From assembly GCF_000499385.1 (NCBI RefSeq), contig NW_013654802.1:62001-126000 (forward strand): DNA of 64,000 nt, written 5' to 3'. The stretch comes from Eimeria necatrix (lineage: Eukaryota; Apicomplexa; Conoidasida; Eucoccidiorida; Eimeriidae). Below, one piece after another: positions 22,001-36,079 of this stretch. The notes under the pieces are model-generated. The model was given only the letters and a program-made list of their open reading frames with translations. It ran no database searches and was not told where the DNA came from. The position numbers and the translations under genes were made by a program. The stretch's first letter is position 1, and every line of letters starts with the position of its first letter.

Positions 22001-23588
22001 ATGGACGCGCTGATGATTGTACACCAGCTGCAGAGGCTTGCTGCCGAGCCGCGCCCCTCTCCGGCAGTCAGGGCGAAGATCCCTCGCATGGCACTGGGGA
22101 TTTGTTACTTTCTCGAACATCCAGATCGTGGGGTGCAGCACCAGGCAGCAGGGTCCCTGCGGCTGTTGCTGCAGCAACACAGGCAGCTGCTCCTGCAATC
22201 ACCTGAGTTGAATGACATGCTTGGCGCTCTGGAGCAACACGTGAACAGCAGCGATGTTGTTGTTAGAGAGTGTTGCGCCGCATCTCTGGCTCTGTTAAAA
22301 CAAGGTGAGGAACAGCAGGTCCAGAAGGGCCAGGAGGAGAAGCAGCAGCAGCAGACAGAAGCTGAAGGCGACGCTGAGCCACTTGAATCTCTAGATCTAT
22401 TCTCTGTGGTATTAGGCCTTAGGGGTTTGTTGCGTTGCCCCTCTAACCGCAGTCTTCTTAACTTTACAGCACAGCAGCAGCAACAGCAAACAGAACATCC
22501 TCAGCAACAGCAGCAGGAACAACAGGGACAACGGGTCCTGGAGCTACTGCAACGCGATCTGCAGCTGCGGCTTGTGCGCGTGTGGGGTGTTTCAAGTGCT
22601 ACTGTCACTCTCAATTCGGCCAGTTTGTTGCGGCAGGCCGCGGCGATAGGCTCAGACGCAGCGGCGAAAAAGACAGAACAGAGGCAGCCGAGCGAAGAGG
22701 GGGACGGAGTCGCGGTAGTGAACATTAGACTTTCTCGCAGGGCACAGCGGCTGCAACAGCAGCTAAGGGAGCTGCGCGCCGCTATGGGCCCTCTAACTCT
22801 TTTGCTTAACTCAGAGTTGTTGCAGAAAGCCCCACGGAGGGACAGCGACGCGTCTAAGGAGGGGCCAAGTGATACGACAGGCGAAGGCACTACAGCCAGC
22901 GCAGCAGAGGCGCAGCCATCGCCTACATCGATGGAACAAGAGCAGTACGACAACGGCTATCTGGATGAAGAGCTGAGAGGCAACTGGGAAGGAACTGGGC
23001 AGGAACAGAAGAGCAATGGAGAGCACATGTCCAGCAATGGCAGCGGCGGCTTTTCTTTCTTCAGCGCCAACTCTGCGCTATTTGGTAAGGCTGTAGCTGT
23101 TGATAAGTGTGCAAAGTGCCGTAGGGCTGTTGTGGCTGCTGGTGTAAGACTCAGAGATTATTACATATAGTGGTTTTTTCCCCTTCCCGTTGTCTGTTTG
23201 CCTGACTGGAGCCCAAGTTAGTCAGTATCGAATTCCCGGAGGTTAAAGGAAACTGCTATTCGTGTTATTTTACTTTTTTAAGCTTTAGTATTGATATAGG
23301 CTCGTTTTGTTGTGACTTTGGGGAGTGATTAATTCGCATGGAGAAACGTCCTTGAAACGCATTGTGTGGAGTGAATCACTGTAGGGGAATTTGAATCTGT
23401 GTTGTGCCGATTCTGCAGCGCAATCGCGTTTCATGGGTGGCATGATAGCACCCACAGAAGTTAACGCTGAAATGAGTGAAAAGCTCAAGGCTGAGAAGGA
23501 ACGGAAAGCAGCTCTGCGGGCACAAGGCCAAGGGGGAATCATGGATAAACTGCTAGGTCGCCTTGGATCTGGTGCAAGATTCTTCTAA
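22001..23588 (+). CDS. ARMC1-like armadillo-repeat protein with polyglutamine runs
   Basis: Exon 1 runs 22001-23084 and exon 2 runs 23419-23588; the join (gtaagg, ttctgcag) is in phase 1 and gives about 417 residues. Residues 1-110 are armadillo-like helices (GVQHQAAGSLRLLLQQHRQL; DVVVRECCAASLALL). After two Gln-rich blocks encoded by CAG/CAA repeats comes a segment like a heavy-metal-associated ferredoxin fold (LRLVRVWGVSSATVTLNS; VAVVNIRLSRRAQRLQQQL). An ARM domain followed by such a fold is the layout of ARMC1, a protein linked to mitochondrial distribution in animals. The CxxC metal site of true HMA domains is not visible. The last exon is a conserved-looking basic tail (MSEKLKAEKERKAALRAQGQ... 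LLGRLGSGARFF). The ARMC1 identity is inferred from layout only and could be wrong. Confidence 0.6.
22337..22530 (+). repeat. CAG/CAA-rich coding repeats (polyglutamine)
   Basis: Two clusters of cag/caa triplets, at about 22337-22355 and 22470-22528, lie in frame and encode Gln-rich blocks of the ARMC1-like protein. This matches the homopolymeric amino-acid repeats typical of eimeriid genes. Confidence 0.85.
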
Positions 23589-25128
23589 TTGCCTCATTTA
23601 GCAGCCATGGGATTTGTGTTACTCATGTGGTGTGCGATTCCGAGTTCAGTGGGCGTGGTACCGTATGTGGTTTGAGCTTAGCGCTGAAAGGCATCATTGG
23701 ATTGCCGGCAGGCGACAGGCAGTTTTCAGCGGATATACGTACACTGTGTGGCTTTTTTTGCGTGTCTTATTGTACTACATACTCTGCATTGGCCTTCTTT
23801 AGGCGCGCAAGAAGTGGTGCAAAGCAGAAACGGCATACGGCTGCGTAGTGCACTGCTGCCCTGGCGTGCCGGAGTCTATAGAGCGTCTGCAAAGAAGACC
23901 GTGCAGACCCTTGACTGTGCGGGTAGGTAGATTAGATGAATTTTTGTTTGTTCGACGAGTTCGTTCAACACCAAGTTAGTTGGACGCTACGTTTTGAATT
24001 ATTAGGCTACTTTTTGCCGGGAGCAATTGCTTAATTTTGTGCTGCGACGCCACTAGTTCAGATTGAACTTCCGTGGAGAGGAAGGATCCTTAAAGCAAAC
24101 TCGGGAGTATAGGTAGTGAACCGATGATGCAGATTTGAAATAGGGGAGTTTTTGAAGAGTTGCTTGTTGGGAAACTTTCGGCCTAGCGCTGGTGGCATTC
24201 AGGTTGTCTTCCATCGGGGTAATTATTTACTTGTGCGCCGCCTCTCCAGTTAATTGGAGAACAAATGATTGAGACGTTTCTGGTGGAAGTAGTTTCATTT
24301 TAGCGAACGACAGAACGGAGAGCAGGGGAGGGCGGTGTAACGACGTGAAGACCAGCATGTCTCCAGTGCATCATGTGTGTATGCAGCGGAGTGAATTGCA
24401 ATATTTGGGGAGCTGCTAAGCCAGAAAATAGGTAGTGAGGGAACTCGTTGGCCTCCCTGTATATCTGTTCAGCAGCGTTCGTCTGGGTGGCGTAAGGAGG
24501 TTAGTGCTACTTCGTTGCCAATGCTACGGCGAGAAACAACATTTTCTTTACAGGTTCACAACATAGGCTGGCTGTTTCATGGTTTGGCTAAAGTTCCCAT
24601 GGGGACACCCTAGGACTGGAAGCGGGCACTCTCTGCCGTATGGCTGGACGAGCACCGCAAGGTCCAAACCATTGTTAATGTGATGCGAGATACGACTCAC
24701 TGAACCTTTCTTCACCTAAATTTACATAAAGAAAGCCAGATGTATGCTGTCTTCATTATGTCTCTGGCGGGAACTGTGAGTTTCGGCCTCCGCGGGCCTC
24801 TGACGAAGCACGGCCGTAGGCCCTCTCCGGCTCAAGCCGTGAGGCATGCGGCTGCCACAGGCCCAATCCAATAAGTACAGAGCCGCACACGAAACGAACG
24901 AAGGATTTTTGTCTTTTCTTTTCTAAATTGACTGCTGTACACAAAGAAGCGGCTTGTGACTCTCGAGAGTGAATGTGAATCGTGAGCCGAGCGCGAGTCT
25001 AGCGACTGTGAGCGCCGAGGAATACAGTCGCTGATTTGACCAAACACAGTTCCTTTTCTAGTGTACTTATTACTTGTAAATTGATGTGAATTAGATCTTT
25101 CACTGGTGTCCCAAGAGGCTGAGCGAAG
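23589..25128. other. intergenic, no gene seen
   Basis: About 1.5 kb between ARMC1-like and SAS6L, both on the + strand. It should hold the first gene's 3' end and the SAS6L promoter. Frames here are short and overlap each other. There is a GC-rich patch at 24780-24860 without a structure I can name. Confidence 0.45.
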
Positions 25129-26850
25129 ATGGCCAACCGCGCGTCAGCTGATGCGGCCTGCGCGTTTGACGGGATGCTCCCTCCTACGGACTCCGCCGCG
25201 TTTTTGACTCACTTCGACTTCTCCGCCATCGATGAAATGGACCCTTCTCTCGGCAAGCCCCTTATCTTATCTGTGTCATCTTGTGCCGTACTTGGTCCTT
25301 GTGGCTACCTGTGCAACTTGCTGGCTAACAGTCTCGCTGCAAGTGTCACTGTAGAAGCATCCAAACGTGATTGCGGCCTTCCACCACTGTTAGCCTTAAC
25401 TTGGGAGTAACATAAGGCGTTCTCGTCTGCTGAGACACGAAGTACAGAGGCAAATTTGTTGAGCCCTTGCTTTTGTGCGTGCTTGTGATGCTAACAGCTG
25501 ACGGTCACATTCTCTTATACGAGAGGGAGGTCCCATGTGAGCTTCGGATGCAGGAGGGGACAAAAGCTCCCCAAGACGTGGGCAGGCTCGAGCCTATCAG
25601 GGTGAAAGTTTTAATTTTGGTCAGTTCATTGGGCTCCCACAAAGCCTTGCGCTTTCAATGTCTCGGTGTGTTTCCCGACGATTTCCATATTTTGTTTGTG
25701 GTTCCTTCTCAGGGAGAAGAAGCGCACCCTCGGGAAGTTCGAATCGAAGCATCCAGCGAGAATGACCTATTTTTCCACTACACTCACGTGTATGCACGCA
25801 CGAAGCACTGTACTCAGGGCCATATAGTTCAGCGGATACGCCTCACCCTAAGCGATTTCATTCATTAGCTTTCGACTTGTACGGAACTACGATGCATGAA
25901 CACTTCCACTGCTAAGCCTTTTTGTTATTTGTGCGCACTAGGGCAGATGAGAAGTCATTTCGCCAGATGCAGCAAAGCCAGAAGCTGATGATTGAATTCG
26001 CGGATTATTCGCAAGTGCTGATGAAGATGCTCAACTCATGCATTAGAGAGCCCCACAGGTACAGCAGGGAGACTTCACTGTGCTCTAAGAATCGGCCATT
26101 ATAGCTTTCTGTAGTATTAACTTTCTCCTTTGGGTTCGACGGTATAGGCATATACCTTCAGAGTGGCAGTCACGAAGTCAGCTAAAGCATTTATTTGTAT
26201 TGGATGCACTCGTGCATGTGGGCAGAGCCATTTGTATTTCTGCACCTCCAAAGATTGAGTGCTAACAATTACTCACATGAGCTGCTTGCTTTGCGGACTG
26301 GTCTGCAGTTTTCTCGCGGTATTTGTAATGGAAACTACGGGAAAAGGACGTCTTGACTTTATTCAGGTATATTTGGTAGCCGTTTAACAACTGAGTTTAC
26401 TCAGGGCCGTGAGTTTGTCGCGTAGCGCCACACTATTCTTTTCGGCTTTTCATCATTGATAGGCTACTGGGCTGTTGCTGTCTTTCTACGCAGAACATGG
26501 AGTACAAATTCATTGAGCTTTTGTCTTGCGACTTCCTCCAAAGCTCTGAGGAGGTGATTAGGCAGCAAATGTCATTTCGCTACAACGCCCTCAAGTCGAA
26601 GCTTGCTCTTATGCATGTGAGCGCTTTTCGATCGTTTAGTCGCTGCATTATCTTACACAGAGCAAAAGACAGACGGCATAAATGCTTGCGAACATGCGGC
26701 ACTGTTTTCCAGGCAAGATTACACGACATTGGAGCTCTCGTCAAAGTGAAGAGCCCATCTCTTCTGCTACATCTGCAGAAGTCTGCTGCCCATCAGCTGC
26801 AGACAAAACGCACTGGAGTGCGAGGATCCAGTTTTAGCCCCAAACCATAA
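25129..26850 (+). CDS. SAS6L: SAS6-like protein (SAS6L), N-terminal SAS-6 head domain only
   Basis: Exon 1 starts with ATG at 25129 (MANRASADAACAFDGMLPPT); its end near 25280 was not resolved but must be phase 1. The rest joins cleanly: 25498-25619, 25713-25789, 25942-26058, 26309-26366, 26494-26616 and 26713-26850. The exons spell the SAS-6 head domain: ILLYEREVPCELRMQEG, IRVKVLIL, SSENDLFFHYTHVADEKSF, QKLMIEFADYSQVLMKMLNS, GKGRLDFIQ, NMEYKFIELLSCDF, and YNALKSKLALM. The protein stops soon after LLLHLQKSA, with no long coiled coil, which separates SAS6L from true centriolar SAS-6. In Toxoplasma SAS6L sits at the apical complex and in trypanosomes at the flagellar base; the role here is inferred. 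The ADEKSF junction requires the donor gtatgc two bases into gtgtatgc. Confidence 0.87.
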
Positions 26851-27331
26851 CTTGGACCTGAAGGCTGACGGGCTGGGATGAACTAGCTTGGAATGCTCGT
26901 CAGCGCGCGCATGAATGGAAGGTCCAAAGTAGAGGGAACTGCACTCCACCGCAGATCTTACTGTTAATCGTGTGAAACGGAAACCCCGCATCCAAGTGGG
27001 ACCATTGTCGGAGGGTGACAAACTTCACTTCCTAATAGTTTTTAAATTGTGTGGACTGCCATCGCTTCGCGCCTGGCAGTGTGTGAAGGGGGCGGCAAGG
27101 AACTACGCGCAAATAATTTTTTAAGTTGGAAAGAAAGAGCGGCATAGTCCAGTTGCGGATGCATTTAGTGTCTCCTCTCACAATACCAAGCAAATGCTTA
27201 ATTGCCAAATCAGTGCATGCTATTAAGTTACTCTGCGTCTTTGTCAGCCGACAGGCGGCCTCCAAGAATTTGTAGGTCTTCTGCGAAGCTTAACAGCCAC
27301 TGAGGTTAGGGATGTAGCCCTCATTTTTTGT
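26851..27331. other. convergent intergenic spacer
   Basis: 480 bp between the stops of SAS6L (+) and RUVBL1 (-). Both 3' ends and polyadenylation signals should lie here. No gene is seen. Confidence 0.5.
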
Positions 27332-30163
<2,832 letters not shown>

Positions 30164-33100
30164 CTTTAGTACAAGTTCGTGAGTTTACAGAAGGCCACTC
30201 AAAAAACAAATGCGCACACAAGCCGAAATAATGAGGAACCGAGCTCGTCAAGCGCCAGTACGTCCAGCTGAAAACAGCTGAACTCGGAATGAGCAAAACT
30301 GTTGCGGTCGAATGCTTAAGCTGTAAGAAGAGACTACTTCAATACTTTCAATAAAGCGTATACTCTCAAAATTAGGAGAAACTTCGTGATATGCTAATGT
30401 GCCTGCGTTGCACCAAAGCTAGAAGTTAATGTCTCCTGTTGAGGTGACCTTAATGAGCCTCAGAGGTAAGGGGACGCCGCGCAGCTATTCTGGTAATAAA
30501 AAACGATTTAAAAAGCAAACATTATTTGGGCTATTGGACTAGCAGGCGACTGCATCCGATCAAGGCCCCGTCATCGTTGCCTCCCTCGTGTCTCCACAAC
30601 GCCTCCAGCAGCCAGCGGTTAAAACTACGGGGTCTTATTCTGGTGCCTCTGTCGCTAGTTCAGCTCTTTACATACGTAATGTCGGCCTTTATGTTATTTC
30701 AAATACTACAAAATTCCATTTGCGACTGAACACTCTGTTCTATCGGACGTTTTCACCAACTCTGTTTCCAAGCGTGCCGAAGGCTTGGGAGCTTCAATGT
30801 CTCGTGTACCAGTCACTGACCTCAGCCGTCCTGAAAAATGATGCACTGAGTTTTCGACCTCAATGTGGTGATCACGCAATTCTTAACTCTCACAAAATAA
30901 GCGGGCCGAACTTGCGAGGGCAATACACTAAAGCGCCTGTGTGCACATGGACACGCAGCGCTCGCTACGAATGCACAATAGATACGAGCTAAGACGCGCT
31001 CATTGTCAATTGATGCAAGCTTTTGGCTTTAGTGTTCCCGAGTAGCTGAGCTTCCAAATATCCGGGCTGTGGATGTGACATAATGCTTCGGCGGACAAAA
31101 TGTCTTGAACCATTTCTTCAAACGCCGGCAGAGCATGGGGCGAATTGCAGCACTGGCCACAGAAAACAGTCGAAATAGTATTCAGTGTAGAGACTCACCT
31201 ATCATGCACATCTTACGAAGGGGAGAAGGCAGGGACATCTCAAAAGACAGTGAATGCCAAACAGAGTATCTGTAGAGTTGCAAAGCTTGTGTCCAATCCC
31301 ATGTGTCCTTGTATTGCTGCATTGGACGAACTGAAACAGCATTGAGGATGATAAATTGCTCTTATGATTGAATACCTCTGCTACTTTCTTCTCATGAAAA
31401 CAACTCGTGACGGCTCTATTCTCCCTATGACGTCCAGCATCACCTGTGAGTTGGGTCGACACTGGTCTGGCCAACTCCTTGGGACGACACACCCGGAAAA
31501 TATGCATCGGGAACAAGGGAATATCCCATGTTTCTCAAGGTTTCCTTTGATGTGCTCGGCCGCGAAACGAAGACGAACATAGTTTATAGGCTATTGAATC
31601 CGTGCAGAAGTTTACAGTGAACCATATAACGAAGTCAGTCGACTATTTTCACAACAAATTCGCCAACAGCCTGAAAGATTTCAGCTACGTCTGATATTCC
31701 GGCAGTCCCCAGTCACAGACTAAGCGCCAACGGGTTCGTACAACTCGGCAGGCTTGCGGCGGAATGTGGAAGGGGCAGCCCTTGCACCTGACAAACCGTC
31801 TCGAAAGATGAGCACTTGCGCACTTCTTAGACTTGGCAAGATCGAAAATTGATGAGCTGTGCAGCATGTGAAAGACGCTCTCAAGTGCAGATGCAAGGAG
31901 ATAAAATGCAACAAGTCATGGGGCTCTAAAACTCTGTTTAGGCTCCTGAATGGTCAAGTTCATTGCAACCTAACAACTTGCTTTGTTGTGTGTGCTTATG
32001 CCAGTGAACAAACGAAGTATTTCGCGGTTTTCTCTCCAGAAGGCGTGGCACCACCAAAAGAGGATTATTTGACTGAAGCATCACAAATTTGTGTGTACAC
32101 GCTACCAAAGCCCCAATAAAGCTTCTAGTACTAGCTGTATTTAACGTCAAGAAATATTTAATGGTCTTTGGCGAATGAAACACCCGTGAGTTCTCTCCAG
32201 ACGAAAACTGGATACGTGCTTTTAGCGTTTTTGGACGAGCAGCAAAGCACCTACGTCACCCACGTTCTACTGAGGCGGTATTTGCAAAGCTTCCGAACTT
32301 AAAGAACCAATCTTGAGAATTTCACTGGAACTTCTTTCCAAGGGGTGTTTACCTCGTTGCCATATGCTGCGCCAGAGCAACGACGCTGCAATTTACTTCA
32401 GATTTAAGATGTTGAGCACACGCCAGCTGGCATGTGTTCTAGCGTCGGAGAGCTAGTTACACCAAAAAGCGTTTGGCGCATGCAGAGTTGGCTCTGTTTA
32501 GTGTTGGCTGTAGCTTTGTCTGTCGTTGCAAAGGACCCAACTGTTTAATTACCCGAGCCCACCAAGCTTCCCCAAAATTTCCGATTTTTAATGGGTTTTT
32601 GTGCTGTGAAATCTCACGTGCTGAGATGTGGGCAACGGGTACACTGGAGCCTGGCAGTAGTCGTTCTGGCAAGTGCAGTAGGGAAAAAAATGAGTCGCCG
32701 GAGAAGATAACACACAGAACCGTCTGATCCTTATGCTTAAATACTAAAATCAATGTATATTCGAATCGGAGCCACGTGCTATGGGAATAAGCGCCAGAAG
32801 TATGTAAAAACATCCCCACCTGGCATATCTCGAACTTCATCCCAGCCAGAGAAACTGGCATCTTGAAACGCCGAATTTGCCAATCAAATGTAAACGTGAA
32901 GGAAGAAGTTCCACATAAGTTGACGCAGACGGGAGAATGCCACTGGGAACCTCTCTCCAGTGCACACAGTTCGTCGAGACTGAACTCTCACAAAGTGTTA
33001 GAAACACGTGCTAGCCCTGAATTGCTCCTTATTATGTTTGAATTATTTGAAATAATTTCTGTACCTAAGCGTTAACCACGCATTGACTTCAATTAGTTGT

Positions 33101-33551
33101 AGAGTAGGTGGGACTGTTGCACGAGAACACCTACGATTCCAACGCGCACTTGGGACAGTCGAGCGGTGCTTGCACTGTAGCTTCCTCACAGACCTGAGAC
33201 GAATTAGCCGTCTTTGACTATTTCTAAACTTTTTAATACGCAAGAGTAGATAGTAAGTTGATATGTCGAGTGTAATGGTGGAGCTCTGGCGTTTCGGAGC
33301 GGATGCAAACGCCACTCGTTTCTTTTGCGGGAACGGGATCCCGTAGTCACTCATCCTGCGGCGATCATACTTTTGATGACGTCTGAAAGCGCACATGCTT
33401 TTCTCTATCCCATGCATGCATACCACGAGTTGTGTTACCATTCAGATGCGCATCTAGCTGTCTTGTATATTTGACTTGGGAGGACGCGAGCAGCTGCTCG
33501 TTTGCCCAAACAATCCGTGGGGAACAATCGACGCTCCTTTCCGTTGCAAAA
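30164..33551. other. gene-poor stretch between RUVBL1 and the phosphodiesterase gene
   Basis: About 3.4 kb with both flanking genes pointing outward, so it contains two promoters. Frames of 60-135 codons occur (for example 30588-30992 + and 32457-32861 -), but none has splice sites in phase or a recognisable motif. A small gene could be missed here. Confidence 0.4.
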
Positions 33552-36079
33552 ATGAATTGGGCACTGCTGGGGCACCTCTTTTTGGCCTGGTTCTTCTCCC
33601 CTGAGTTTGCCAGCTGCCGTGCAGCTGTTAGCGGCGATGCACCTTTTCCAGGGCAGGCCACTGGAAAATTTCCCAGACATCTAGCCGTAGCGTGGATCTC
33701 CGATATACACTTACAGACCCACTGTTTCCCCGGTGTGCATTCCACAGTCGGCAGTGGCCAGCAAGACATCAATGGCTGCACTCCAAGTGACAGGCTGCTG
33801 CACGTCGAAACCGAACCGAGGCTTGGACGTGCGGGATCCCCTTCAACGCCTCGACTACTTGAGGAATCTCTCAGATTCGTGTATGGCCTGGTGGCCCGGA
33901 GCCACTTCACAGGAGGGGAAGGAGAAAGTCCCGCTGGATTACTTGATGTGGCGCCAGCTGCCATGACTGCAGCTGAACAGTACCACTTGCCGCCAATACA
34001 AGCGATTTTACTTACAGGAGACTACGCTTATTCCCCAAAGAAGAATGATCAGAAGCTTGTGTAGGCTCTTTTCCCACATTTTTTCATAAGCCCTATCCTC
34101 ACGCATGGGCGAAAGAAGTTTAGCCTTTAAAGCGAGCCCTGAGGTCACTGTGTACAGTGCTGAAAAAATCATGATTTCTTTGTGTGCGATGTTAGCTGAA
34201 TTGCAAACTCATTGTGGGAAATGCTTCAAAGGCCTGCGAGTGCAGGTTAGCGGCTGTACAGCATGTCACCAACAAACTATTCGAGTTCTTTCCCCAAAAC
34301 TCGAACACACCACCGCAGAAGAACAGATCAGGGGAACTAGCGGAACCCATGCAATTACTGCTGGTCGTGGGCAATCACGATTTCCCACCACAAGCTGTTT
34401 TCCCTCCACATCGCACGCAATGGGCGGAAATGCTGTACAATATATGGAGGCCAGCCCTACCACAGGACTCAATAACTCGCGAGGTACGCCATCTGAGCTG
34501 CACTCATAATGAAACTGATCTGTCTGCTACTCGCTCGATGCGGGTATAAATACCCCGAATTCAAGTTCTGAGGCTGATGGGCAGAATGCATGCTAGACAA
34601 GACTGCATTTCACTCTTTGTGCATTTGTATGTGTTGTATTACATTGCGCCTACCTACTGTGTTACAGACTTTCCTCCGAGGAATGTATTACTCAACGTAT
34701 TTGAGAGCGGCTCCCCAGGTGCGCGTACTATGCTTGAACACAAACCTATATGCTGTAAAAGTGCGGAAGGCTGCAAGGGCTCTGGTGCAGCTCGATGAAG
34801 AGAACAGCAGCGGGCTGAATGCCTCGGCAGCAGGGGTGCCGATCATGAGAAGTGCGCTGGAGGATTACGCAGAAACAGCTGACCCAGGTTAGTAAAAGCG
34901 TCGCGCATTCCCCTGCTCCATTCGCGCCACAGAATGCCAACAAGCTGGTACAAACGAGAACATACAAGAGAACTGGGGCGTGTATGGTGATTTGCTCCAG
35001 CAGGACAGTTCGCCTGGTTGGAGAAAGAGCTCCATTCTGCTCGTCGCCTTGGACAACAGGCATGGTCAACAGTTTATTAGAGGAAAACAAACTTTGAAGG
35101 GGCCATAGCTGTATCAGAACCTTTCCACGTGTTTTGGCTTTTGAACTACCTCGGTAGAATGTAGGCTCTAGCAGCACTGGCAAGAAATGGTAATGCGTGT
35201 GATTGGTACTCAGGTTTTGATCTGTGGTCATATAATGCCGGCGCTAACAGTGAAGCTCGATGCGCGGGCTTTTTTTCGGGACAATTGGGAACCTCAATAT
35301 ACCTCAAGGTCAGAAAGGAACTACTTGCTGCTCCACTGCATTGTTATTACGAGGGACCACCTACTGACAAATCTGCAGAAGGTAATGCAGCTTTTGCTTC
35401 TTTTTCGTCTCGCAGGTACAGGGACCTCGTTTCAGCGTATTCAGATGTAGTTTTGGCCCAGTTATTTGGTCACCAGCATGAGGGAACGCTCACAACGCTA
35501 CTGCCTAGCGGAACGCAGCCATGGAATGCAGCAGCATCTGCAGGACCACGCTGCAACCCTCGTCAGCCTAATTTGCCAACAGCTCTCCTCTCCAGTCCTT
35601 CTGTCTCCCCCAAAGATGGCAACAATCCAGCTCTTCGCGTGCTTATATTCGACCGATTTCAAGACGAGCGCGAGCAGACTTGGGCATACGCTTTAGGGGA
35701 TTATGCACAATATCGGCTACCCCTGTACGGCTTTGTGGGACGGTCAGGGTTTGGTAGGACAGATCCAGTTTTTGAATTTGAGTCATCCTTCCAAGATACC
35801 TTTAGGCCTTTCCTGCGGTGCGCCAAGCCGCGCCAACTGCCTTGGAAAGATTCGTCGAAAGAGCAAGGAACAGACAGTTCTCTAGGGTGCTCTCGTTGTA
35901 TAGACGGCTCAGTATCTCTCCAAATAGCTGATGCTATACGGCGTTCACCCTTCGCTTACGCAGCGTATCAGAATCATCGGTATGCTGGGGGTAGGGATGT
36001 GGCTAGCGGTGCAATCAGCTGCAGCTCGCTGGCGACAACTGAAGAAGAGTTTTTACGGTGCATCGACGAAATGCCGTAG
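33552..36079 (+). CDS. secreted acid-sphingomyelinase-like phosphodiesterase
   Basis: Exons 33552-34058, 34144-34190, 34246-34483, 34668-34887, 35004-35071, 35214-35308 and 35416-36079 give 612 residues in one frame. A signal peptide is clear (MNWALLGHLFLAWFFSPEFA). Calcineurin-type metallophosphoesterase motifs follow in order: SDIHLQTH (Asp51, His53), LTGDYAY (Asp157), VVGNHDFPP (about 227-230), GHIMPAL and GHQHEGTL. GQFAWLEKELHSAR and VLCLNTNLYAV match the conserved core of the ASM-like (SMPDL) group. These enzymes cleave phosphodiester or phosphoanhydride bonds in the secretory pathway using two metal ions; the substrate cannot be told. The usual HIPPG-type motif reads HIMPA. The splice between 34190 and 34246 is a choice: another reading would need a 16-nt intron. 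The C-terminal Cys-containing region (SSLGCSRCIDG) resembles the tail of this family. Confidence 0.85.

Noticed and set aside
22501..22953. - strand ORF, Cys/Ser/Ala rich
   Set aside because: Antisense to the CAG-repeat part of the ARMC1-like exon.
34246..34261. A 16-nt intron gttagc...tacag
   Set aside because: A 55-nt alternative keeps the frame equally well and is more plausible; kept only as a finding to check.
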